Shown here: positions 1 to 12,290 of the stretch, piece by piece | How the letters are laid out: each line of letters starts with the position of its first letter | How positions within the stretch are numbered: the first letter of the stretch is position 1 | DNA from: Liolophura sinensis | Lineage: Eukaryota > Mollusca > Polyplacophora > Chitonida > Chitonidae | Direction of reading: 5' to 3' | NCBI RefSeq assembly: GCF_032854445.1 | Contig: NC_088301.1 | Span: 16,552,281 to 16,616,280 of the forward strand | DNA length: 64,000 bases | Notes under the pieces: generated by a model | What the model was told of the DNA's origin: nothing | The model's input: only the letters and a program-made list of their open reading frames with translations | Database searches by the model: none | Made by a program: the position numbers and the translations under genes

Positions 1-117
1 TTGTTATTCTGTCCACTACTGTAATCCTGATCATCATTGTTATTCTGTCCACTGATGTAATCCTTACCATCATTGTTATTCTGTTCACTACTGTAATCTT
101 GACCATCATTGTTATTA
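1..117. repeat. 36-bp minisatellite, about 3.2 copies, cut by the window edge
   Basis: Three consecutive 36-bp units start with TTGTTATTCTG at 1, 37 and 73, and a fourth begins at 109 before decaying. Units differ at a few positions only. The array starts at base 1, so it very probably continues outside the window and its true copy number cannot be read here. Confidence 0.9.
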
Positions 118-163
118 TATTTATTTCTGGGTACATTTTTCCACATGTTTGCTTGTATGAGTA

Positions 164-193
164 TATTTATTTATTTGATTGGTGTTTTTTACG
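164..193 (-). mobile_element. SINE-A 3'-tail fragment
   Basis: About 30 bp match the extreme 3' end of SINE-A on the minus strand: an ATTT run followed by GATTGGTGTTTTTTACG. The next base begins the GT microsatellite, so the dinucleotide run may have been seeded at a dead SINE end. The fragment is too short to tell a truncated insertion from a chance leftover. Confidence 0.55.
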
Positions 194-225
194 TGTGTGT
201 GTGTGTATATGTGTGTATGTATGTA

Positions 226-321
<96 letters not shown>

Positions 322-394
322 TGTGTGTGTGTGTGTGTGGATGTATGTATGTATGTATGTATACATGTATGTTTGTATGTATGCATGTATGTTC
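193..394. repeat. (GT)n / (GTAT)n compound microsatellite
   Basis: A run of GT dinucleotides, the longest uninterrupted block from about 229 to 318, is flanked on both sides by GTAT tetranucleotides. Every ORF over this interval translates to Val-Cys, Thr-His or Met-Tyr-Val repeats and is an artefact. The tract is likely length-polymorphic and can adopt Z-DNA. Confidence 0.97.
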
Positions 395-2246
395 ATATCG
401 CCAGTGAAGTATTAATGAGGACGTAGATTATTCATTCTCACTTATCTTTATTTTTACTTTCAGATACTTTCAAGTCTTGTATGTCGTTTATTTCAGCCAT
501 GTGTAAACCCGTGACTAACAAAGGTACGGTACTTGTCCTGATTCATTGATTGCTTATGTAAATATTGTCTAGTGTCAGCGACTGCAATTCGATAACAAGA
601 GTTGAGTACGATCTTTAAAACTGTAGCAGACACATGAGAATAAAACACTGTAGTGGTCACGCTAATAATATTCTGTTGTATTTTCTGCTCACAGTGGAGT
701 GACGGGATTTTGAAGGTGGCTTATTTTATTGGATACCCCCCCCCCCCCCAAACTTTGTGACCCTGCTGGAGAGTTTCGTTTTTGTTGCCGCTTGAAGAGC
801 AGACAAAAAGGCTGGGCTATGATTACATGGCAACCAGTTAAACCTCCCTTGATAGGCTTATGAACATCCCTTTGAAACTTACCAGATCATAAATGAGGCC
901 AGTGATCCCCAAAACCCGAAAATCGTTTTCTCGTGAAAATTGGCGTAATTCAGACCAGGACGTTCAACATCGCCGACTAACTTCAATTAATACATCTGGG
1001 TAGCTGTAACTATATCATTTTAACGCGAAGTAATGGCGGGTGAGAAATAGGTGGCGCATTAAAGCTCGAGTCGCCCTGCTATTACGCTCTCTACTCGCAA
1101 AAGAAGGTGTTTCCAGGAAGGCTCTGCCCTCCTATCTTATCGCTCCCTCGACGATCATTGCTTCTTGCTGAGCTCAGTCGCTCGAGACAGCCCTCCATTT
1201 TAACCTCGGTAAAAGCTAAACGGAACCGCGGTGGACTAATTTAGAGACGTATTGGCGTTTGGCTTTTACACTCCACTAGAGGCTGAGCAGCAATTAACAT
1301 AGCCAGGGCTTGCAAGGTTTTAATACAGTACGGTAATTCCGGACCTCATGCAGCGACCAAAATAGCGAGGCGTAGTAAATTTGTTGTCTGTACCCCGGAA
1401 GTAGTTATGTGTGATTTACCACGAAAGGAAAACTCTGCTTAAGAAACATAAAAGACGCCCGTTTGGTTATTTCCGCTTTTCAATTTATTGACGAATTAGA
1501 AGTGAAAAACGGCGCTGTAAATTCTAGACTGGATAATAATAAAGCACAGTTAGCATGTATAGGGACCTTATTTGTGCAGAAAAACTGTGCGCAGTGTACT
1601 TGAAATAAATGTGCTGAAATGATTTTTAAAAAGCCATCTAATAAGCTACATGTGCTTTTCGCGATGATGACAAACATTTGCCATTTTTCTAACAATAAAA
1701 TACGACGATACATATTAAAAATTGTATGACCATGTTCATTCTTACCGCCTACAATACAATGCTCCCTTTCACTTGAATACATTTTATGAGGTTGGTTATT
1801 CATAACAACGCTTCGTCAATATTTTGCACAGTGCATTAATGCACCTGTTTACGTGAAACTAGATATGTAATGCCTCGATTACTATTCCTTTTTGATAACA
1901 GTCTCGGCAAAAATGATGACACCAACAGCATTTACACATGACCTATACGTTAATTACGTTCCCGCAGAATTAATGCTTCTCTCCATCTATGTTATTAATG
2001 CAGCACGTTTACACTGACGCTCTAACACATAGAACCAATAATTTTCCTTTGTTCGTCGAAGTATATTTATGTCAGTAGATCACTGCTACATCACTTGTAA
2101 CAATGACTTTCACACTTCACTCGTTTACATAAATTGGTCATTTGCATTTTTAAGTAGGACTGGCAATGCATAAAGAAAGAACAGCCGAACCCAAACAACG
2201 TATGTTATATAGTCAGTAAGTTGCCAAAGGTCAATGTTTTCCTCCA
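395..2246. other. Non-coding stretch with no recognised element
   Basis: No gene is recognised. There is a 14-base C run at 736-749. The part from about 1000 to 1400 is richer in G+C and CpG than its surroundings but has no clear core promoter. A 107-codon frame at 1480-1803 on the minus strand has an AT-driven composition and no recognisable motif, so it is not called. Confidence 0.6.
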
Positions 2247-2460
2247 TTCATTAAACGCCACCGCCACTGTGCTGCAGCCACTAACGTATAATGCCGAAGA
2301 CACCAGACACGACGCCCCACCCAGTCACATTATACTGATACTGATACCAACGTCCTGATTTCTTGCTCTAAAATCTCAGTGTTGAGCCCCAAGTGAGGTA
2401 GCAACAGGTGCCATTTTTAAAGTCTTTGGGATTGGTCCCAGGTCCCCCAACTTCGAACTT
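2247..2460 (-). mobile_element. SINE-B copy 1, lacking the tRNA head
   Basis: This stretch matches the SINE-B body shared with the copies at 9.5, 18.0, 38.7, 47.0 and 58.7 kb: ATGCCGAAGACACCAGACA, then CAGTCACATTATACTGA, then TTTTTAAAGTCTTTGG. The similarity fades in the region that would hold the tRNA-like head, so this copy is truncated or diverged at its 5' end. Confidence 0.8.
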
Positions 2461-2518
2461 CACAGCACGAGAAATGGGGTTAGTGCTGGTGTGGAGTATA
2501 CGTAGGATCGTGGTCGCG

Positions 2519-2586
2519 TTCATGTGTGCATGGGTTCATGTGTGCATGGGTTCATGTGTGTATGGGTTCATGCGTGCATGGGTGTG
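2519..2586. repeat. 16-bp minisatellite, four copies
   Basis: Four tandem units of TTCATGTGTGCATGGG begin at 2519, 2535, 2551 and 2567, with one or two substitutions in the third and fourth. The 62-codon frame over it (GCVYGFMRAW-like peptides) is produced by the repeat. Confidence 0.9.
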
Positions 2587-3631
2587 TGTATTATAACCAG
2601 GCAGAAATGGATTAGGGATATTGCGGCTTAGGACAGAGCAGCGAGTTGAATGAAAACCAAGCTATATTAGAACGGCCATCTTCTGTTGCAATTAATAATG
2701 ATCCATAATATGAAGTTTAACAATTGTAAACATCACTTTAAAAAAGAATTTAAGCCATGACTTTAGGGTAAATTTGCACGCGGTCTCTGTTAGAACCGCA
2801 GCGTTAATTCCGTAGGTGAACAATGTGTATTTGTAACCTGGTACATTTTTGGCAGCCATTTATTTTATGTCCATATCCTTAGAATGCATAAACTGTGCAA
2901 ACTGGGAAACATATATCGTAATACAATGGCACGGTTTTTGCAGAGCGTAGATAGGAGATAAGGCATATTATCGTTTCAAAATAAATGCTTCTGTCTATGC
3001 TTGCCCAATGGGGATTTAACACCAGTCGATTGAGCCCAAACGAGGCCACGGGGAGCGAGTGTAAATCGGCCTCCCGGGAGCATCGGATCGGTCTTCCAAT
3101 AATCTCGAAAAGGGCACTTTGATCGCACTAATCGCCAGGCTGCTTCAACTACAGTATTCACTATGTGTGATACGATTGAGTCACAGGAATAACAAGGCAT
3201 TCTTTTTACTTCACCATTGCGGATATTTTCATGTTTCACTTATCTCCCATCTATATACATGCCTACATTTTAATACGTGACGGTAGCGATTTGGAACATT
3301 GAGTCATCCGTCTGAAAAACGCACACAACGTCGTATGCCTGCTTAAGATGTATCCATGAAAAGAAAAATAGGACAGCACCAGAGCAAATATATGTATGCA
3401 TCAACAAAAATATCTCACATAAACTATAAAAGACATACCTTTCAATTTTTGTAATGTTGCATAACCAACATATCGCAGATCAGACTTGGCAAAATTTGAA
3501 AACTCATTAGAAAAATTGAAAGCGCTGACATGTTATCAATTTAAATTAATCTGGCTCCAGTTATCTATATAACCCGAGAACACGGCTCTTTCTCCGGATG
3601 TCACGTTCACGCTGTTTTGACCTTTTTTGCC
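2587..3631. other. Non-coding stretch with no recognised element
   Basis: Single-copy-looking AT-rich DNA. The 87-codon minus-strand frame at 2976-3239 is the most protein-like piece, but it has no motif I recognise and no convincing splice signal. Nothing else is supported. Confidence 0.5.
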
Positions 3632-4430
3632 ATGTATGGTCGGCTATGCCTTTGCCTTGGTTCACCACTTTGTATGGTCGGTTATGCCTTTGCCTTGGTA
3701 CACCACTTTGTATAGTCGGTTATGCCTTTGCCTTGGTACACCACTTTGTATGGTCGCTTATGCCTTTGCCTTGGTTCACCACTTTGTATGGTCGGTTATG
3801 CCTTTGCCTTGGTACACCACTTTGTATAGTCGGTTATGCCTTTGCCTTGGTTCACCACTTTGTATGGTCTGTTATGCCTTTGCCTTGGTACACCACTTTG
3901 TATAGTCGGTTATGCCTTTGCCTTGGTACACCACTTTGTATGGTCTGTTATGCCTTTGCCTTGGTACACCACTTTGTATGGTCGGTTATGCCTTTGCCTT
4001 GGTACACCACTTTGTATGGTCTGTTATGCTTTTGCCTTGGTACACCACTTTGTATGGTCTGTTATGCCTTTGCCTTGGTACACCACTTGGTGTGGTCTGT
4101 TATGCCTTTGCCTTGGTACACCACTTTGTATGGTCGGTTATGCCTTTGCCTTGGTACACCACTTTGTATGGTCTGTTATGCCTTTGCCTTGGTACACCAC
4201 TTTGTATGGTCGGTTATGCTTTTGCCTTTGTACACCACTTTGTATGGTCTGTTATGCTTTTGCTTTGGTACACCACTTTGTATGGTCTGTTATGCCTTTA
4301 CCTTGGTACACCACTTTGTATGGTCTGTTATGCCTTTGCCTTGGTACACCACTTTGTATGGTCGGTTATGCTTTTGCCTTGGTACACGAATTTGTATGGT
4401 CGGTTTTGCCTGCGTATTGGTACATGGATT
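3632..4430 (+). repeat. 38-bp minisatellite, about 21 copies
   Basis: Twenty-one units of 38 bp can be counted, each around the core TATGCCTTTGCCTTGG followed by TACACCAC. Variants alternate between GGTCGG, GGTCTG and AGTCGG. Units 1-3 and 4-6 repeat the same three-variant order, which hints at a 114-bp higher-order unit. The last two units decay. No stop occurs in any forward frame of the unit, and 38 is not a multiple of 3, so all three forward frames stay open (up to 299 codons, reading peptides such as LVHHFVWSVMPLPWYTTLYG). I interpret these ORFs as repeat artefacts, not genes. Confidence 0.95.
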
Positions 4431-5924
4431 TTGTCAGTTCAGTTATACTCACTTTATAGTCTTTCTTCAGTTAAGCAAATTCAGGGACATTAAGTAAAGT
4501 TACACGTAAATTAAACAGCCACAGTTTTATCATTGACATTCCTTGTAAGTACGTTTTTCCCATAGTTTATTCATTTAAGAGTCGCTAAAGTGTAAAACAA
4601 TTAATGTGGGGTTCACAGTATATGAACGCTTGTCAGGTTCAGGTACATACAGTGGAACGAAAATACAATAAGTTCTGTGCTTTTGGCTAAATTCACCCAG
4701 TGTGATAAGTCGAATTCTACAAGTCGTGTAAACCAAACCTCTGTTGATAAATCGTAACGTCTGGACATGACTGGGGATGGATTGAGGATAAAGCTGACAT
4801 AGGTGAGCACAAATGCCAAGTATACTGATTCCAAGGGTCGCATGTGTACATGCTTGAAGCAAAATATTATCACATGTGCTGAAATCAGTTTTTTTTAAGG
4901 TTCAGACTCATAAATCATCAACTTTTCATATTTCTCAGAGGAAACAGACATTTTTTGGCTGTTTGTCGTATGTGTTGTATTATTCTCAACCTCTTAGCCA
5001 AAAATTTTTTCCCAACATTTCATTGAAAAATTGTGACCCACAGTCCGTTAAGGCAAATAGTTTTAGGCAGTAGACTTATTAATATATATAATGAGGTTAT
5101 GTTTAAGTATCATGCAGTTCAACTGTATATAAGTCATTTTATTTAAGCAACACCCTCAGTTTTCCCATATCGGCACGGATGAATATTTCAAAACGGCATA
5201 TTTATTGTCATGCTACGATCAGCTAATCGATCGAGGTGTTTTATCAGTTAAATTAATAAAGATTGACTAACATCCAGAAGATAACAATCAACAGTTGTTT
5301 GCACGTGAACGGCCACAATTGTCCGAAGGTGAAATTACTTGATGTCTCCGCCAAGAGTAGGGATTAAAGCGGATGAATTATTTTCTTCCGAATATCCATT
5401 AGAACTCGAGCGGAAATTAACTCGCTGCCGGCTTGTCGTCTATCATATTGCCATCATCAAGTCCCTTCAGGAAGTTGTTTTTGAGCGTTGCGTTTTCTTT
5501 TGAAGTTACCCGCAATCTCCGCACGTGCGTAGAAGAAGAGACTAATGACGATGTGGCGGACTCGTGATATAAATTCTCCATAATTAGCTTGAACTATTAA
5601 TATGAAAAATCTTTAATTCTCCTCGAGCCATCGTTTTCAAACCCACGGTTGTGATGTATGGATAAGGAGATTATAGATGCATTTGTCGTTTGACATGGAA
5701 AGCTTTTATTATTATAAATACTTTCACAAGCATTGTGTAAATTAGTATTAAGTTATAGTCTTCGCGCAATCAGCTGTACCTTACCATTCTTAACGTGAAA
5801 CCTGTAATGACATTTGATATATGGTCAAGTTAAAGTATGACGTTTATGGGGAATAAAATTTCTGAATGTTAAAGGTAAACCACAAGCGTTCTATCTGTTA
5901 TGTGTTTATTTTTGGGAGATTTGA
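4431..5924. other. Non-coding stretch with no recognised element
   Basis: AT-rich sequence with no gene, tandem repeat or family match that I can see. Short open frames on both strands between 4575 and 5073 have neither motifs nor coding-like composition. Confidence 0.5.
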
Positions 5925-6090
5925 GCTAAGTCACATACAATATAAAACACAACAGTTTGGAGAGGAAAAACTGGTGACGGCAGTGCAATCGCTGGCAAAT
6001 GGTCACGCGTGACCGATGAAATGCGGCTTGTCAGTTTACATCATTTAAGTTGTTATTCTAATTGTTTACGACAATGCTTAGATTGTAGCC
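5925..6090 (+). repeat. rep-F fragment
   Basis: This matches the interspersed family also seen at 6.2, 12.3, 28.3 and 29.1 kb: GCTGGCAAATGGTCACGCGTGACCG, then GCGGCTTGTCAGTTTACA, then a diverged TATTCTAATTGTTTACG block. The family has no coding capacity and I could not define its termini, so its class is left open. Confidence 0.6.
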
Positions 6091-6242
6091 CCTTCTCTTC
6101 ACTGGCAACATGTGCTAAACAGAAAAAAGTAAAAAGAAATGCAGGGATGTTAATAGAAATTTATAAGACGTGTCTTATCTACAAACAATTACATACATCA
6201 TGCACATCGCATTGCATAAGCACGTAAACAAGGCAAAGAGGT

Positions 6243-6432
6243 TGGGCTTCTGGTCCCGACTTATGCAGGAATACAACATGAAAGACTACAGCATAGCAAG
6301 CCAACCCAAAGCCGCGATGATGGTGTGATAGCTGGTAAATCAACATACGTAACCGGTATAAAATTAGCCTCTTGTCAATTTCGTGTTTTTAATTGGAATC
6401 AATTGAGAGTAAACGTTTAAATGCTAAAAGCA
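6243..6432 (+). repeat. rep-F fragment
   Basis: A second rep-F piece lies directly downstream of the first. It carries GACTTATGCAGGAATACAA, GTGTGATAGCTGGTAAAT and CGTAACCGGTATAAA, which are shared with 12.3 kb. Together with the preceding fragment it suggests two independent insertions or a broken tandem pair. Confidence 0.65.
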
Positions 6433-7239
6433 GCTCAGATACGGACTTGAAGAGGCGCGAGATAGGGGAAATGCATGAAGTTGCTCCTTAGGTGATCGCT
6501 CGTTTTTCCTTCCTAATTGCAGCACAATCGGTCATTGCATTAGGGCGTGTCATCTTGACACGAACGGGACCTTGAGCTTTTAGCAAGCCTGCTATGTCCA
6601 CAATTCATAGTTAGATGACCAACTCTGGACCTCGTCAGCCCAGGACCTTCCATTCCATCAAAGAAGCTATACACGCAAATACAGTTGAATTTTTTATATT
6701 ATTTTAGAAAAATAATTACAAATAACAAACATTTTACAAAATATCAGCATTTTGTCTGTGCACTTACTACCTTCCAAATTCGGTGTTAAATTTCCTAAAA
6801 TTTATAAAGCTGGTCGCATTATAACTTTTCCAACACTCGAATTATTCCAACACTAAATTTTGCAGGAATGAGTCAGCTATTTAGTGAAATGCAATGATCT
6901 GAGCTATTCTTGGTAAGTCTAATTTGATTAGCGTTTATGGATATTTTGCTCAAACTTTCCACTGTATAGCCTCTGTAAGTCTGTAGACTCTTTTTAACGA
7001 TGTATGCCACACTCTACATGACACTCATTACGATATCTTTATATAGATAACCGATTGCTTACCAATATTACCAATACATAGGGCACAGAAAGATATTTTG
7101 TTTACATTCATTTCATTATCTTAGCTTTTCATTGACCACGCCTTTAGAGTCATTTTCCGACCAGGAAAGCATCTGTCCATGTCTCCCTGACCGTCGCCGA
7201 CGGGAGATGCTGGCGTGAGACAAAAGCTTTTAACAACCC
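6433..7239. other. Non-coding stretch with no recognised element
   Basis: AT-rich and apparently single copy. No repeat match and no coding signal is visible. Confidence 0.5.
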
Positions 7240-7586
7240 TTATGTCTTATATCTGGAGATTTCCGATGACAACTCGATCAAGACTTCGATACGTCTGACA
7301 ACTAGCACGTTTGAGATATCGCCTGGTTTAAGCTCCCAAGCGACGCCCTGGATATCCACTGGTGAAGCGTGACAATGCCCGGCTGGTTTGGAGTGCACAA
7401 AAGCATGCCGGTAATCACGCGTCTCAAACATATAGAGTGCTTCTTTGACAATACGGGAGTCCCAGTTCACTGCTAATCTCCCCAGTCGTGGACAGCCCTG
7501 GTTGAACTCTGTCAGCAGTAATCCTGGACCAGTAGACGGCTCCTCACTCAGCAGCGATCTGCCATGTAATTTGACCAGGCAACAGA
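7240..7586 (-). CDS. Candidate terminal coding exon, unknown protein
   Basis: The minus strand stays open for about 114 codons from a possible acceptor (AAACAG before 7586) to a TAA at 7240. The predicted peptide has mixed, protein-like composition, including LLLTEFNQGCPRLGRLAV, RIVKEALYMFETRDYRHAFV, HSKPAGHCHASP and VAWELKPGDISNVLVV. There is no proper start ATG and the acceptor has a weak pyrimidine tract. I recognise no domain. The plus strand is also open over part of the interval (7445-7657), which weakens the case. It could be a last exon, a decayed retrotransposon fragment, or chance. Confidence 0.25.
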
Positions 7587-9457
7587 CTGTTTTAAAATTT
7601 AGATGGGCCCCGTGGCCACAGTGCCATGTAGAAGCGTATTCAATACGTCAACCGTAACGATCAAAATCTTAAACTGGGAAATCCATTGCATGTCGAATGT
7701 AACGTTGATTTTAAAGTTTCCAGTGGAGATGATGGCATAAAATCTATCCCAAAATACTATTTTCGTGCATTTAATATATGAATGTATATGTGTTGGCAAT
7801 GGTGTGTGAAAATTGGTATCTTTATAAATGATACAGTCAACTTCAGCTGTCCCCGTGTTCATTTCGGTCAATATAATACAGTTTCAAGTTACTTAATTGT
7901 CCACTTAACTGTGTCAAGATGTCTTCACATTCACCACACTGTTTTCCACTTAATGAGTACAGGATACGGTACAGATACATAATGCAGCATACTTTACTGT
8001 ACATACTTATCATCTGCTGAAAATGAGTTCGAAATTGTGTTTTTGAAAATCAGAAAACAGAAAAAATCCAGTGATACCTAGATTTAATAAAAAAATTTAA
8101 AATTAAAATTCGAGTCGTACCATAACAAATGATAGCCATAGCATTTACCATTGATCGTTCAAGTTACGAAATTTACGTGAAAGACATGCAAATGAATGGC
8201 TTCCAAATGTCACTATAATGCTGCTTGGGAGGACATTTTTTAACATAGAATTTCACGCACGTTATAGCATACACTCAGTAATTACGTCGAGGAAAATATT
8301 CGGAAAACTGTTAGCAGTAAATCTGTTGAGAACTTCGTGTTCTGAAGTTTTTCATGATGTTAACAGTGTAATTGAAAACACAGCTGTGTCCGCAGGTTGA
8401 TTAACAAAAAGTCATTGGGAACGTTGATACGTTCGCCAGTTTGACTCACTCTTCTGAGAAAAAAATACTAATAATTATTTATTATGATTTATGGTTTAAC
8501 TTTTCACCACAACGGAGTTACGTACCTTTGAGAGGTGACTTCGTCGTTTTACAGCTTTGTATTGGTTGAATCTGCTAATGTTAACACGGAATGGTATGTT
8601 AAATGTAGAAAACCGATCGATCAGGAGAGGCTTATTTCTCACATCAAATGATGAGTCCAAAATTTTAATTGATATGCACAAATTAACCGAAATATTTACT
8701 ACATGGAATAGCACTTTCAATGTTTTTTTGTGATAGTAGTTGATGTATATACAAGGTTTTGTCCATCTTGTATATATACTGTACTTCACTTCCAGTTTAG
8801 CCTTTTTTCAAATGACATAGTTTGCTTGATTCTGATTGATTCAGTACCACACAATAACAAATTTGTATGATGTATGATCATTTTCTTATCAATTTTTGCA
8901 TTGGCATAAAACGTGTCATTTTAGGGCCTTTATGGTTCCTCTGAAAGCGCAGAATTACAATTAGTAGGATGAACAATGTTGACTCGCATCCCAAAGGTTA
9001 AGACATACCACTATTGTTACCTTCAATAATCGCATAATCATTTCGCAATGTTACATCTAGTTGTTGCAATCTAATGACTATGGTCGACAACCGCAGTTTT
9101 CATGCATTTTGGATATTCAGATTCAGCTGGCCGGCATTATTGTCGACTGTAACAGGCTATTATAGGAATTTCGCTGTGCTTTGCATTTGTTAATATCACA
9201 TAAGAGACAATCAGAAGGGTTGTAAATAGATAATTATCCGTTATACATGGAACGTTGGAAATGATTTGTCATGTGATATTCATATGTTAATCCCACCACA
9301 TTTCGTCCGTAATGAACGTCAGTATTTTGGTTCATGAGCCATTGTGTAATGTCATTAGTGGCCTGCGATTGAATACTGTTATGTATATGTTCAACATATA
9401 CGCTCCACCAGTTAAACGATGAGATCACAGGATGACAAGAGAGCGCAGACACCGTAT
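7587..9457. other. Non-coding stretch with no recognised element
   Basis: Mostly AT-rich. Frames of 60-97 codons occur at 7599-7871, 8218-8400 and 8496-8789, but none has recognisable motifs or plausible splice context. No tandem repeats are visible. Confidence 0.5.
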
Positions 9458-9696
9458 ATGTGTGGTTTTACATCGTACAGTTTATCAGTCATATGACGAT
9501 GTGTGTTCATATACATACACTGTACCACTGAAGTATCATGCCGAAGACACCAAATACGACACTCCCACCAAGGCACATTATACTGATTCTTGGCCAATCT
9601 TGCTCTAACCTGAGTCCAAAGCGCAAGGCGAAGCAGCAACAGGTACCATATTTGAAGTATTTGGTATGACCCCACCCGCGTTTGATCCTGGGTTAA
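9458..9696 (-). mobile_element. SINE-B copy 2
   Basis: This carries both ends of the family body: a TTTTACATCGTAC tail block with ATCAGTCATATGACGA on the left, then GAAGTATCATGCCGAAGACACCA, and GCGTTTGATCCTGGG on the right, which is the minus-strand box-B region of the tRNA-like head. The segment with the box-A homologue is missing or diverged. Overlapping ORFs of 72-87 codons are products of the repeat. Confidence 0.85.
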
Positions 9697-11028
9697 AGAC
9701 TGTACATCATAGATCTGATTATAAACGGCTAGTTGATTGCTTCTACTTTTCAGGCATTTAAATTCTCATTAAGGCTGTATTTCTCAACACTTTGCCGATG
9801 CCAAGGCTTAACCAATCGTACCGATACTGACTTTGTACATCGTGGAAAGTCTGCTGACATCCGTTGCCGGTTTTAATGTTATATATGTACGTAATTTGCA
9901 CAACGACTCCAAGTAAATGCATAGCGTCGCCATGATACACACGTGCATAGGATTAAGAGGGCGCTATACTCAGAATTCTCATTAGACTATTTCTCCCCAG
10001 TGTACTTGTATGGCAGGTAGAAGATAGGGAAAAGTCTGCAATAATGTCGTTTCTTTGTAACTTTTATTTCGTTGGTAATCAACCAGTGTCTGTTTTTATC
10101 TTGTTCTTTATTAAATGTGATGACAACACAGTATTCTGAGTAATTCTAAACGAATGACGTCTAATAAATTGCAATTGACATCAGTGCATTTTTTACTAAT
10201 CCAGAAAAAATTCTATTTCCACCCAAACCACAAGAATGACGAAGAAGATAATGTAGCACTAGCGGAAAGGATCAGATGTGAAAATTTGCTTTAACTATCT
10301 GATTGGTGTTTAACTTAAAAATGTGTAAGAATTTTTCACTTATTTGACAGCGGTCAAGTTTATGGTCGCCAGAATCCTGAATAAACGACAAAAGCAGGCA
10401 TTGTGATGGAGCTTGTGGGTATATAATGTCTACCTTTATTATCTTTAGCGAATTTATGGACTCATCGCGTTTCCGTTAACTGGTATAAGGAGTCTCCGAA
10501 GAAAAAGATAAGAAGCGATCCAGTTATGTACGAGTGAGTTTTCCAGGTCGTTTCTTTCCGAGAATGTCTGTCTAAAGGACACATGTATACAGGTGTTGCT
10601 GGCCAGCAAACTGTAATAGAATATCACAAGAAGCTACCAGCACACCTGTGTATTTATTAATAAGTGGGCTTGATTTATTTTGTACCTCTACACTGTCTGA
10701 ATTTGATACTCAAGTCGTTGGTTCTATGGGCAGGGAATGATGTATTGCGGACTCTATATGGATTACCATGGTCGCCATGAATTATTGCTCGCCGGACTAA
10801 TAGAGGGAGAGGAAACTTCTGTGCGCTCAAATAGGCTTCCTTATTCCCAATGGGTCGTGCGATTAGAAATTATATTATGAAAATGTATTCAATATATTGA
10901 GATGTCAGAGAAAAACGGGTATACCGTTTGTTCTTGAGACTGGCCGTAAAATAAATCTCAAAGGTAAATGTAGACACTTTCCTGTGGAAAGAATACAGCA
11001 AAGGATACACCCGGACGTTGTAAAAATG
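9697..11028. other. Non-coding stretch with a small rep-F fragment
   Basis: A 70-bp piece at 10138-10205 (GACGTCTAATAAATTGCAAT then CATCAGTGCATTTTTTACTAAT) matches the minus-strand end of rep-F seen at 26.6 and 62.8 kb. The rest shows no gene or repeat that I can support. Confidence 0.5.
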
Positions 11029-11080
11029 TTATTTATTTATTTACTTGACTTATATGACGATGGTCAGCATTATATTAGTC
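11029..11080 (-). mobile_element. SINE-A fragment with internal deletion
   Basis: The tail ATTTATTTATTTACTTGA is followed at once by ATATGACGATGGTCAGCATTAT. In full copies about 25 bp (the GTGTTTTACGCCGTACTCAAG part) lie between these blocks, so this copy has an internal deletion. It contributes the FIYLLDLYDDGQHY section of a 114-codon frame at 10897-11241, which is therefore probably not a gene. Confidence 0.6.
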
Positions 11081-12140
11081 AAGTAATTCAGTTCGATAAT
11101 GCAGAATGTTGTGTTTTTTTAATTTCAAAGGAATTAAGAACATCTCATATTAAGGTGTCGTATTTTGCAGTTATCAGCAGCTATTTTTGTAGTTTAGAAG
11201 CTTTACTTCCATATAATCCACTGCAGAGGAATCAGAACTGAGTTAGTGTAAAGCCCCAACGGTTGTGAAAAGACGAAAAAAATATAATTAATTTTAGCAG
11301 GAAACTTAGTTAAACTTATTTCAGTCTTAAACTTAACATTTATTGAGCTGAAAAGCTGCGAATAATGGCGATGAAGAGCCTCGGTCGATGGCATCGTTGA
11401 ATTCACTGTGTTATAGGCTTTTCTCGTATTTTCGGTGATGAAGAGGTAGAAAAAACTACGCGTTATCACGTGCTGGTCAGAAGAGAATGATAGGGACGCC
11501 TCGTGCTGTTACTCACGTCCTGGCCTTGTGATCTTCCAAGAAATTGTGGAAGACCTGCAAGTGTTTGTTCTTGCGCATTAGCACAGCGAAATGGGTTTAA
11601 ACCAAGCGCATCTTCTATATGGAGTATACCCAGGGACCTGTCACGATATGTGACAAATAAAATAATAGCAACCAGATATTTCGTCGTATGTATGTACCTA
11701 GACATTCGAATGCCGGATAAGGCCATATTCGCAGCCTCCAACATTCACAGGCGCTAGTCCGCCGTTATGTAAAACAATCGCAGGTCACGAAGTGTAAACC
11801 GCTATGATTTATAACGAGTAGAAATACCTGATATACTGAATGGTTCCTTCTCCAAGAAACAAACCGACCAATACGGAACTCGGAAAACACTTTTCCGCTT
11901 TTAGCGAAGCTGTCAAAAGCTTTATTTTATGTTGTATCACTGCATAAACCACGATTCTACTGGTGGACTAAGTATCCCCGAGACCTTGTCCTATTGCATT
12001 GTTTCACATCATTGCATATTGTACACCTAATGGTACTAAAGGTGCCACAGAGGTTTGTAATTTGCTACTATTTAATCATTTCCGTAAACATGCATTTATA
12101 TTTCAACTTTTACAACCCTGACTGAGGTAAATTGACTAGA
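11081..12140. other. Non-coding stretch with no recognised element
   Basis: Overlapping frames on opposite strands at 11466-11757 show no recognisable domain. No tandem or interspersed repeat stands out. Confidence 0.45.
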
Positions 12141-12215
12141 GGCTGTATTTCACCGGTTACGTATGACCATTTGTGGGCTGTCCGACTGTCGTCGATCCTC
12201 TTGTGTTGCTCTCTT
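12141..12215 (-). repeat. rep-F fragment, minus strand
   Basis: GGCTGTATTTCACCGGTTACG and ACCATTTGTGGGCTG are the reverse complement of the rep-F GTAACCGGTGAAATAC block. The rep-F copy that starts about 75 bp downstream is in the opposite orientation, so the two form a loose inverted pair. Confidence 0.5.
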
Positions 12216-12290
12216 TGCTGTAGTCGTTTAGGGACTGGGGGCCAGATATTCATCGAGGGACCAGGCCTCGGGGAGGCTTAGTCCACAAAC

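Noticed and set aside
99-426. Several ORFs of Val-Cys and Thr-His repeats
   Set aside because: They are translations of the GT microsatellite.
3632-4430. CRISPR-like array
   Set aside because: The 38-bp units are directly tandem, with no unique spacers between repeats, and the context is eukaryotic. The same applies to the 36-, 42-, 44-, 64- and 67-bp arrays.
10897-11241. 114-codon plus-strand ORF
   Set aside because: Its middle part is an internally deleted SINE-A tail, and the rest has no family resemblance.
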